A stretch of 5,907 nt of DNA from Gemmatimonadota bacterium (GTDB taxonomy: Bacteria > Gemmatimonadota > Gemmatimonadetes > Longimicrobiales > Longimicrobiaceae), in NCBI GenBank assembly GCA_019240375.1, contig JAFAYN010000342.1, positions 1 through 5,907 on the forward strand. Reading direction: 5' to 3'. A program made the translations under genes and the position numbers. The notes beneath the pieces are model-generated. The model was not told where the DNA came from and ran no database searches. It saw only the letters and a program-made list of their open reading frames with translations. Of this stretch, positions 1 to 5,907 are shown piece after piece; within the stretch, counting starts at the first letter, position 1; every line of letters begins with the position of its first letter.

Positions 1-480
1 CCGCGGATGCGCCGCGTGTTCGTCGGTGGCGATGCCATCCCGCCCGACCTGCTGGAGCAGATGCAGTCCGTCTTCCCCTCGGCGCAGGTGTGGGCGATGT
101 ACGGCCCCACCGAGGCGGCCATTCTCGCCGCGGCGACGGCGGTGCGGCAGGGGGAGAGCTACGGCTGGCAGATGGTGGGACGTGCGCTGCCGGGGGTGGG
201 GCTGCACGTGCTGGACACCTGGGGGAACCTGCTGCCGGAGGGATTGCCTGGTGAGCTGTGGATCGGGGGCGCGGGGGTGGCGCGCGGCTACCTGGGACGT
301 CCGGAGCTGACGGCGGAAAAGTTCGTCCCCGATCCGTTCTTGGGCGAGGTGGGGGCGCGGTTGTACCGGACGGGGGACCGGGTGAGGCGGCGCGCGGACG
401 GGGAGCTGGAGTTTCTGGGCCGTGTCGACCAGCAGGTGAAGATCCGGGGCTTCCGTATCGAGCCAGGGGAGATCGAGGCG
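1..480 (+). repeat. Intragenic direct repeat, copy 1 (A5-A8 region of A1)
   Basis: This segment aligns without gaps to 3175-3654 at a constant offset of 3174 bases. I counted 83 mismatches in 480 positions by hand (about 83% identity). Conservation is patchy: bases 34-66 and 362-401 are identical in both copies (33 and 40 bases), while 121-250 is much more divergent. After about 480 the similarity falls and a 9-bp length difference appears before the A10 motif. The left limit is unknown because the window begins inside it. Confidence 0.85.
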
Positions 481-717
481 GCGTTGCTGGCACACGAGGC
501 GGTGCGGGAGGCCGTGGTCTCGGTGCGCGAGGACGGGCGAGGGCACAAGCGCCTGGTCGCCTATGTCGTTGGGGAGACGATCTCGACGGCCGAGCTTCGG
601 GAGGGCCTGTCGAGACGGCTGCCGGAGCACATGGTGCCGGGTGCCTTCGTGCTGCTGGATCGTCTGCCGCTGAACGCGAACGGCAAGATCGACCGGCGGG
701 CACTGCCGGCGCCGGAG
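1..717 (+). other. Adenylation domain A1, C-terminal part (A5-A10)
   Basis: This is the end of an amino-acid-activating domain that makes an aminoacyl-AMP and transfers it to PCP1. Visible core motifs are A5 (YGPTEA, residues 34-39), the [14 protein letters not shown] motif (residues 85-98), A7 (YRTGD, 122-126), A8 ([18 protein letters not shown], about 140-157) and A10 (NANGKIDR), whose catalytic lysine is residue 229. The N-terminal part, with the ATP-binding A3 loop and the A4 pocket residues, lies left of the window. The pocket positions still visible, numbered as in GrsA by hand alignment, are 299 F, 301 G, 322 M, 330 I, 331 L and 517 K, almost the same as in A2. The substrate cannot be called from half a code. 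Confidence 0.95.
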
Positions 718-3700
718 CAGGGGAGCGAGACGGAGTACGTCGCGCCACGAACGGCGATGGAGGAGGTCCTGGCGGGGATCTGGGCCGAGGTGCTGGGCGT
801 CGCGCGGGTGGGTGCGCACGACAACTTCTTCGAGCTGGGCGGGCACTCGCTCCTCGCCACGCAGGTGGTCTCCCGCGCCCGGCAGGCGTTCGGGGTGGAG
901 CTGCCGCTACGGGCGCTTTTCGAGGCGCCCACCGTAGCCGAGCTGTCGAGCTACATCGAGGCGTTGCGCGGCGCCGGGACCTCGCTCGCACCGCCCATCG
1001 AGCGGGTTCCGCGGACGGAATCGCTGCCGCTCTCCTTCGCGCAGCAGCGGCTGTGGGTAGTGGACCGGATCGAGCCGGGGAGCGCCGCCTACAACATGCC
1101 TTTCGCGCTGCGGCTGCGGGGCGCGCTGGACACGGCCGTGCTGCGTGCCAGCCTGGACGCACTCGTGGAGCGCCACGAGTCGCTGCGCACCACCTTCACC
1201 TCGGAGGGTGGCAGGCCGGCGCAGGTCATCCACCCGCCGGCCCCGGTCCTCCTCCCGGTCCTGGACCTGCGCGCGCTCCCCGCCGGCACGCGGGAGCGCG
1301 AGGCGGAGAGGCTGGCCGCCGTGGAGGCGCTGCGCCCCTTCGACCTGGCGCGCGGACCGCTGCTGCGGAGCACGCTGCTGCGCCTGGCGGACGGCGACCA
1401 TGTGCTGTGCTTCAATGTGCACCACGTGGTCAGCGACGGGTGGAGCATGGACGTGCTGGTGCGCGAGGTCTCCATCCTCTACGGCGCCTTCTCGCGCGGC
1501 GAGCCGTCGCCGCTGCCGGAGCTGCCGGTACAGTACGTCGACTATGCCGTCTGGCAGCGCAAATGGCTGAGTGGAGACGTGCTGGCGGCGCAGGTCGGCT
1601 ACTGGAAGGAGCGGCTGTCGGGCGCCCCGCCGCTGCTGGAGATCCCCACCGACCGGGCGCGCGTGGCGGGGCAGAGCCCACACGCGGCGAGGCACCGCTT
1701 CACCCTGTCGGCCGAGCTGTCGCAGAGTCTGCGGGAGCTGTCGCGCCGCGAAGGGGTGACGCTCTTCATGACGCTGCTGACCGCCTGGCAGGCACTCCTG
1801 GCCCGCTACGCCGATCAGGACGAGGTGGTGGTCGGCACCCCCATCGCGGGGCGCAACCGGCGCGAGGTGGAGGGGCTGATCGGCTTCTTCGTCAACCTGC
1901 TCGCGCTGCGCGCCGACCTGACGGGCGATCCCGCCTGGGCCGAGCTGCTGGGGAGGGTGCGGGCGGAAACGCTGGGCGCCTACGAGCACCAGGACCTCCC
2001 CTTCGAGCGGCTGGTGGAGGAGCTGAGCGTGGAGCGCAGCCTCACCCACGCGCCCGTCTTCCAGGTGCTCTTCACGCTTGACCTGTCCCGCGGGGGCGGC
2101 GAGCGGCTGGAGCTGGGAGGGGTGGAGCCGGAGCCGTTCGGGGTCGGGGAGAGCGTCGCCAAGTTCGACCTGGACCTGGTGTTCGGCGACGCCGGGGACA
2201 CGCTGGGCGGGGTGCTCGTCTACCGGCCGGCGCTGTTCGACGCCGCGACGATCGCGCGGCTGGCGGAGCACCTGCGGGCGACGCTGGAGGCGCTGGCCGC
2301 CGACCCGCGGCGGCGCCTCTCGGAGCTGTCGCTGCTGGGTGCGTCCGAGCGCGCGCAGCTGCTGGAGGCGTCCCGCGCCGCGCCGCTCGCCCACCCGGCG
2401 GCGTGCGTCCACGAGCTGCTCGCCGAACGCGCGCGGCTCGCCCCGGACGCCGTGGCGGCCTCCTCCGGACAGGACGCGATCACCTGGGGCGAGCTGGAGC
2501 GCCTCGCCAACCAGCTCGCCCGTGCGCTGCGGCGGCGCGGGGTAGGCCCGGAGGTGCGCGTCGGCGTCTGCCTGGAGCGCGGGCTGGAGATGCTGGTCGC
2601 GGTGCTCGGCGTCCTCAAGGCGGGCGGGGCGTACGTCCCGCTGGATCCCGCCTATCCCGCCGAGCGCCTGGCCTACACGCTGGCCGACTCCGGCGCGGCC
2701 CTGCTGCTCACCCGCAGCGCCCTCCGGGCGGTGCTCCCCGCGTTTGGGGGCGAGGTCGTCTGCGTCGACGAGGCGAGGGAGGAGGTCGCGCGCGAGGCCG
2801 AAGGGGCGGTCGAGAGCGGCGTCGGCGCGGGGAACGCCGCGTACGTGATCTACACCTCGGGCTCCACCGGCACCCCCAAGGGCGTGGTGGTCGAGCACGC
2901 CAGCCTGACCCGCACCCTGCTCTCCACACGCGACACCTTCGGCTTCGGGCCCGGCGAGGTGATGCCGGCCCTGGCGAGCTACGCCTTCGACATCTGGGCC
3001 TTCGAGGTCTTCGCCCCGCTCCTGGCGGGCGGCGAGGTGCGGATCCTGGCGCAGGAGACGGTGCGCGACGTCGGCCGCCTGGCGGAGGAGCTGGCCATGG
3101 TGGACGCGGTGCACGCCGTTCCCGCGCTGATGCGCGAGGTGGTGCAGCGGGTCCAGGCCGGGTCCGGGACGCTGCCCCGGATGCGGCGTGTCTTCGTCGG
3201 CGGGGACGCCATCCCGCCCGACCTGCTGGAGCAGATGCAGGCGGCCTTCCCCGCGGCGCAGGTGTGGGCGATGTACGGTCCCACGGAGGCGACCATCATC
3301 AGCTCGGGGACACCGCTCCGGCCGGGGGAGAACTACGGGTGGCGGATGATGGGCCGTCCGCTCCCCGGGGTGGGGATGTACGTGTGCGACGCGGGGGGCG
3401 GGCTTCAGCCCGTCGCGGTTCCCGGGGAGCTGTGGATCGGCGGCGCGGGGGTGGCGCGCGGCTACCTGGGGCGGCCAGAGCTTACGGCGGAAAGGTTCGT
3501 CCCTGACCCGTTCTCGGCGGACGCGGGAGCGCGCCTGTACCGGACGGGGGACCGGGTGAGGCGGCGCGCGGACGGCGAAATGGAGTTCCTGGGCCGCGTG
3601 GACCAGCAGGTCAAGATCCGCGGCTTCCGCATCGAGCCGGGGGAGGTCGAGGCGGTGCTCGCCCGCCACCCCGGCGTGCGGGAAGCAGCCGTCGTCCCGC

Positions 3701-5907
3701 GGGACGCCCCCGGCGGAGCGATGCTCGCCGCCTACGTGGTCGCCGCGGAGGAGGGGAGCGCCGCGCTCGTGGACGAGCTGCGCGCGCACCTGCGGGTCCA
3801 CCTCCCGGCGCACATGGTCCCGGGGGCATTCGTGCTCCTGGAATCGCTCCCCCTTTCCGCCAACGGCAAGCTGGACCGCCGGGCGCTCCCCGCGCCCGAG
3901 CGGAGCGGCGGAGGGCGCCAGGAAGACGCGCCGCTCACCGCGACCGAGCGCGCGGTGGCGGAGATCTGGGAGGAGCTGCTGGGGGTGTCGAGCGTCGGCG
4001 TCGGCGACAACTTCTTCGACCTCGGCGGGCACTCCCTCCTCCTGGTGCAGGTCCACGCCCGCCTGCAGGAGCGCTTCCCGGACCGGGTCGCGCTTGTCGA
4101 CCTGTTCACCCACGCCACGCTGGGCGCGCTCGCCGCGCAGCTCGACCACCGCGCGGCGTCGAAGCCGCCGGAGGCGCCCGCCCCCCGCGCGGCGACCGTG
4201 GCACCCGAAGCACCCCCGGCGCCGGAGGTCCCGCCTGCGCCGGAAGTTCCCCCCATGCCGGAAACCCCGCCCGCGCCGACGCCCGGAGCGCCGGTCGGTC
4301 GCCGGGCCGAGACCCAATCCAGCGAAACACGGATGTACAGCCCAACAGGATCACCCACCGGACAGGAAGTGGCCATCGTCGGGATGGCGGGACGCTTCCC
4401 CGGGGCCCACGACATCGACGAGTTCTGGCGCAACCTCCGCTCCGGCACGCGCGGCATCCGCCGCTTCACCGACGAGGAGATGGCCGCGGCCGGGGTGTCG
4501 CCGCGCGAGGCGAAGGCGCCCGGCTACGTCCCCGTCGCCGGGGTGCTGGAGGGCGCGGAGCTGTTCGATGCCGCCTTCTTCGGCTTCACCCCGCGCGAGG
4601 CGGTGGTGATGAACCCCCAGCAGCGCGTCTTCCTGGAGTGCGCGTGGGAGGCTCTGGAGCGGGCGGGGTACGTGTCGCGGGGGTATCCGGGGCGCATCGG
4701 GGTGTACGCCTCCGAGGGGCAGAACCGCTATCTGCTGGACGTGCTCTCCCACCGCGATCTGGTGGAGGCGGTGGGCTCGTTCCAGGCGATGCTCTCCAAC
4801 ACCTCGCCGGTGGCGACGATGGTGTCGTACAAGCTGGGGCTGGCGGGCCCCAGCCTGAACGTGCAGACGGCGTGCTCCTCGTCGCTGGTCGCCATCCACC
4901 TGGCCTGTAAGAGCCTGATCCACGGGGAAACGGACGTGGCGGTGGCGGGCGGGGTACGGATCAGCGTCCCGCAGCACCGCGGCTACCACTACCAGCCGGG
5001 CGGGATCACCTCGCCCACGGGGGAGTGCAGCCCGTTCGACGCCGACGCGCGCGGCTCGGTGTCGGGGAGCGGGGCAGGGGTGGTGGTGCTGAAGCGGCTC
5101 GCCGACGCCCTGGCGGACGGCGACCTGATCCACGCCGTGATCCGCGGCTCGGCGGTGAACAACGACGGCGACCAGAAGGTCGGGTTCACGGCGCCGCGCT
5201 GGGAGGGGCAGGCGGCGGCGATCTCCGAGGCGCTGGCCTCGGCCGGCGTGGCGCCCGGGGAGATCTCGTACGTGGAGGCGCACGGCTCCGGGACCGAGGT
5301 GGGTGACCCCATCGAGGTGGCGGCGCTGGTCGCGGCCTTCGGCGAGGGGACACCGGGGACGTGCGCGCTGGGGGCGGTGAAGTCCAGCATCGGGCACCTG
5401 GACGCCGCGGCCGGCGTGGTGGGGCTGATCAAGGCGGTGCTCGCGCTGGAGCACGGGGAGATCCCGCCCTCGCCCTACTTCAGGGCTCCCAACCCCCGCA
5501 TCGACTTCGCCCGCTCCCCCTTCTACGTCAACCCGGAGCCGCGCCCCTGGCCGCGCACCGGGAAGCCGCGCCGCGCGGGGGTCAGCTCCTTCGGGATGGG
5601 CGGCACCAACGCGCACGTGGTGCTGGAGGAGGCGCCCAAGGCGGCGCCCTCCGGCCCGTCGCGCCCGTGGCAGCTCCTGGTGCTGAGCGCGCGCACCCCT
5701 GCCGCCCTCGAGGCCGCCACCGACCGCCTCGCCGGGCACCTCACGACGCACCCCGAGCAGAAGCTCGCCGACGTCGCCCACACCCTGCGCGTCGGCCGCC
5801 GCCGCTTCGCCCACCGCCGCGTCCTCCTCTGCCGCGGCCGCGAGGACGCCGTCGCCGCCCTGGAAACCCGCGACGCCCGCCGCCTCCTGGAAGCCGTCCA
5901 GGAGCGC
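1..5907 (+). CDS. Hybrid NRPS-PKS megasynthase, internal fragment (A-PCP-C-A-PCP-KS), open at both ends
   Basis: Frame 1 is uninterrupted for 1969 codons, and the conserved motifs of each domain appear in order in this one frame, so I see no frameshift or stop. The protein is a cytoplasmic assembly-line enzyme that builds a peptide on carrier-bound phosphopantetheine and passes it to a ketosynthase. Domain order by window residue: A1 C-terminal part 1-239, PCP1 247-323, LCL condensation 331-780, A2 803-1300, PCP2 1311-1386, proline-rich linker 1387-1456, KS 1457-1879, start of the KS-AT linker 1880-1969. Neither start nor stop codon is in the window: the left edge cuts A1 before its A5 motif, and the right edge comes before any acyltransferase. 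Promoter, operon partners and product release domain therefore cannot be judged. The overall hybrid NRPS-PKS class is very secure; the final product is unknown and I do not recognise a named gene. Confidence 0.97.
739..969 (+). other. Peptidyl carrier protein PCP1 (thiolation domain)
   Basis: This carrier domain of about 77 residues holds the aminoacyl or peptidyl chain on a phosphopantetheine arm. The attachment serine is in [15 protein letters not shown], with the Ser codon at 847-849 (residue 283). Helix 1 ([17 protein letters not shown]) and the closing helix region ([18 protein letters not shown]) have the usual form of NRPS carriers that sit in front of a condensation domain. It follows A1 after a linker of about seven residues and should be loaded by A1. 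The serine is intact, so it is expected to be converted to the holo form by a 4'-phosphopantetheinyl transferase encoded elsewhere. Confidence 0.97.
991..2340 (+). other. Condensation domain, LCL type
   Basis: It forms the peptide bond between the chain on PCP1 and the amino acid on PCP2. The C1 motif is LSFAQQRLW (about residues 344-352). The catalytic C3 motif is HHVVSDG, at bases 1420-1440 (residues 474-480), with the active second His at 475. The C4/C5 region reads [16 protein letters not shown], then [11 protein letters not shown] (residue 627 on), followed by C6 [13 protein letters not shown] (from residue 663) and C7 [10 protein letters not shown]. The C1 wording, the HHxxxDGWS context and the absence of an epimerisation domain after PCP1 all point to the LCL subtype, which joins two L-configured residues. 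The length of about 450 residues is normal. Heterocyclisation is ruled out because the motif is HHxxxDG and not DxxxxD. All catalytic residues are present. Confidence 0.95.
2407..3900 (+). other. Adenylation domain A2, complete; substrate not assigned
   Basis: This full-length A domain (about 498 residues) activates an amino acid with ATP and loads PCP2. Motifs seen in order: A1/A2 ([15 protein letters not shown]), A3 P-loop [11 protein letters not shown] (residues 951-961), A4 FDIWAFEVF (Asp at residue 997), A5 MYGPTEA (from 1091), [15 protein letters not shown]7 YRTGD, A8 [18 protein letters not shown] and A10 SANGKLDR with lysine 1290. Hand alignment to GrsA positions 235, 236, 239, 278, 299, 301, 322, 330, 331 and 517 gives D-I-F-A-F-G-M-I-I-K. 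D235 and K517 fit an ordinary alpha-amino acid, and the other pocket residues are mostly small or hydrophobic. The full code matches none I remember, so I leave the substrate open. The part from A5 to A8 is strongly similar to A1. Confidence 0.96.
3175..3654 (+). repeat. Intragenic direct repeat, copy 2 (A5-A8 region of A2)
   Basis: This is the partner of 1-480, covering the second half of the substrate pocket (GrsA positions 299 to 331) through the A8 hinge motif. The longest shared identical run is 40 bases, 3536-3575. C-ending codons make up 51 of 140 in 3181-3600, against 134 of 260 in 2401-3180 and 52 of 100 in 3601-3900. Copy 1 has 42 of 140 in 1-420. The copy thus looks more like module 1 than like its own flanks. 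Confidence 0.85.
3931..4158 (+). other. Peptidyl carrier protein PCP2, delivering to the ketosynthase
   Basis: The second carrier has its phosphopantetheine serine in [15 protein letters not shown], with the Ser codon at 4033-4035 (residue 1345). Helix 1 is [15 protein letters not shown]. The C-terminal half differs from PCP1: [14 protein letters not shown], then [16 protein letters not shown]. From family memory, that wording is common in carriers followed by a PKS module rather than by a condensation domain, which agrees with the KS downstream. It should be loaded by A2, receive the PCP1-bound chain through the C domain, and hand the product to the KS. Serine intact, length normal. Confidence 0.95.
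4159..4368 (+). other. Proline/alanine-rich interdomain linker between NRPS and PKS parts
   Basis: These 70 residues carry no catalytic motif. The first two thirds are rich in Pro, Ala and Glu with a repeated PAPEVP-like hexapeptide and should form an extended, flexible or stiff-rod tether. The last third (about 4315-4368) changes abruptly: it is rich in Ser, Thr, Gly and Gln, lower in GC, and includes an in-frame ATG at 4333, 12 codons before the KS begins at [13 protein letters not shown]. The linker joins the last NRPS carrier to the first PKS domain in cis, so no docking domain is needed at this interface. Confidence 0.85.
4198..4287 (+). repeat. 18-bp coding tandem repeat (PAPEVP hexapeptide)
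   Basis: Three consecutive 18-bp units encode PAPEVP (4216-4233), PAPEVP (4234-4251) and PMPETP (4252-4269). They are flanked by a partial unit on the left (APEAP, 4201-4215) and one on the right (PAPTP, 4270-4284). Repeat units differ mainly at third codon positions. The repeat preserves the reading frame, so unit number could change without breaking the protein. Confidence 0.75.
4369..5637 (+). other. Beta-ketoacyl synthase (KS), hybrid NRPS/PKS type
   Basis: It accepts the chain from PCP2 on its active-site cysteine and condenses it with a malonyl-type extender. The domain opens with [13 protein letters not shown] and closes with [20 protein letters not shown], about 423 residues, the normal length. 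The catalytic triad is complete: Cys at bases 4873-4875 (residue 1625, in [10 protein letters not shown]), His at 5281 (residue 1761, in [12 protein letters not shown]) and His at 5395 (residue 1799, in [12 protein letters not shown]). The segments [14 protein letters not shown] and [16 protein letters not shown] resemble, from memory, the KS clade found just after NRPS modules in mixed assembly lines, which take aminoacyl or peptidyl starters. Small departures from the commonest motifs (HGSGT for HGTGT, KSSIGH for K-S/T-NIGH) are conservative. Activity is expected. Confidence 0.96.
5638..5907 (+). other. KS-to-acyltransferase linker, start of the next PKS part (partial)
   Basis: After the KS the frame continues with [25 protein letters not shown], then [22 protein letters not shown]. 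This is the typical linker subdomain between a KS and an acyltransferase (AT). The AT landmarks (FPGQGxQ, GHSxG) are not reached, so whether an AT follows in cis, and which extender it would select, is unknown. The stretch is strongly skewed to C-ending codons: 54 of 69 codons in 5701-5907 by hand count. Confidence 0.85.

Noticed and set aside
258..2081. 607-codon open frame in frame 3 of the + strand
   Set aside because: It overlaps A1, PCP1 and the C domain, whose motifs are all in frame 1. The product is a Gly/Ala/Arg-rich shadow of high-GC sequence.
2341..2406. Possible epimerisation or other extra domain between C and A2
   Set aside because: Only about 22 residues separate the two domains and they form the normal C-A linker. 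There is no room and no motif for an additional domain.
907..4317. Antisense open frame of 1136 codons across the C and A2 region
   Set aside because: Its codons are in register with the sense codons, so an antisense stop needs a sense CTA, TTA or TCA codon, all rare in this GC-rich gene. It ends at a sense CTA (907) and is bounded by a sense TCA (4351). The protein is low-complexity Arg/Gly/Gln/His-rich with no recognisable domain.
4333..4335. ATG as a present-day start codon of a separate PKS gene
   Set aside because: There is no stop codon between PCP2 and this ATG, and I see no convincing ribosome binding site just upstream. The frame runs straight through, so it is better read as internal, though kept as a possible trace of an old start.
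4351..5814. Antisense open frame of 487 codons opposite the KS
   Set aside because: Same cause: it is in register with the sense codons and opposite a strongly conserved KS. The product shows no domain and is rich in Arg, Gly and His.
1..5907. Insertion sequence, CRISPR array, tRNA or non-coding RNA
   Set aside because: The whole window is occupied by one coding frame. The only repeats are homologous domains and the proline-rich linker, and I saw no terminal inverted repeats or regular spacer pattern.

Overview
The window lies entirely inside one very large gene. Reading frame 1 of the + strand is open from the first base to the last (1969 codons, no stop), so both ends of the gene fall outside. 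The translation is a modular assembly-line enzyme that changes from nonribosomal peptide synthetase (NRPS) to polyketide synthase (PKS). Base composition is very GC-rich, with G or C at most third codon positions. That codon usage and the wording of the carrier and adenylation motifs fit a high-GC natural-product-rich bacterium (Gemmatimonadota such as the Longimicrobium group, Myxococcota or Actinomycetota); this is inference only.

Layout, left to right: C-terminal part of an adenylation domain (A1, 1-717); peptidyl carrier protein (PCP1, 739-969, phosphopantetheine Ser codon at 847); LCL-type condensation domain (C, 991-2340, HHVVSDG at 1420-1440); complete adenylation domain (A2, 2407-3900); second carrier (PCP2, 3931-4158, Ser codon at 4033); a proline-rich, partly repetitive linker (4159-4368); a complete ketosynthase (KS, 4369-5637, Cys-His-His present); and the beginning of the KS-to-acyltransferase linker (5638-5907). 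No epimerisation, methyltransferase, reductase, thioesterase or acyltransferase domain is inside the window.

Inferred working order: A1 loads an amino acid on PCP1; C joins it to the amino acid that A2 loads on PCP2; the KS then takes the peptidyl chain from PCP2 and extends it with a malonyl-type unit supplied by a domain beyond the right edge. This would be an in-cis peptide-to-polyketide switch. No epimerisation domain lies between PCP1 and C, and the C motifs are of the L-accepting type, so the first residue is expected to be L.

Points worth attention: the A5-A8 parts of the two A domains are about 83% identical in DNA without indels, and copy 2 has a codon-ending bias closer to copy 1 than to its own flanks; the A2 specificity code (DIFAFGMIIK by hand alignment) matches no substrate I recognise; and the NRPS/PKS junction is a GC-poor, A-ending-codon patch with an in-frame ATG just before the KS, which looks like a possible old fusion point. 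I saw no RNA gene, promoter, terminator, insertion sequence or CRISPR array. Apart from these points it reads as a regular hybrid megasynthase, and I see no evidence of an entirely new kind of system.
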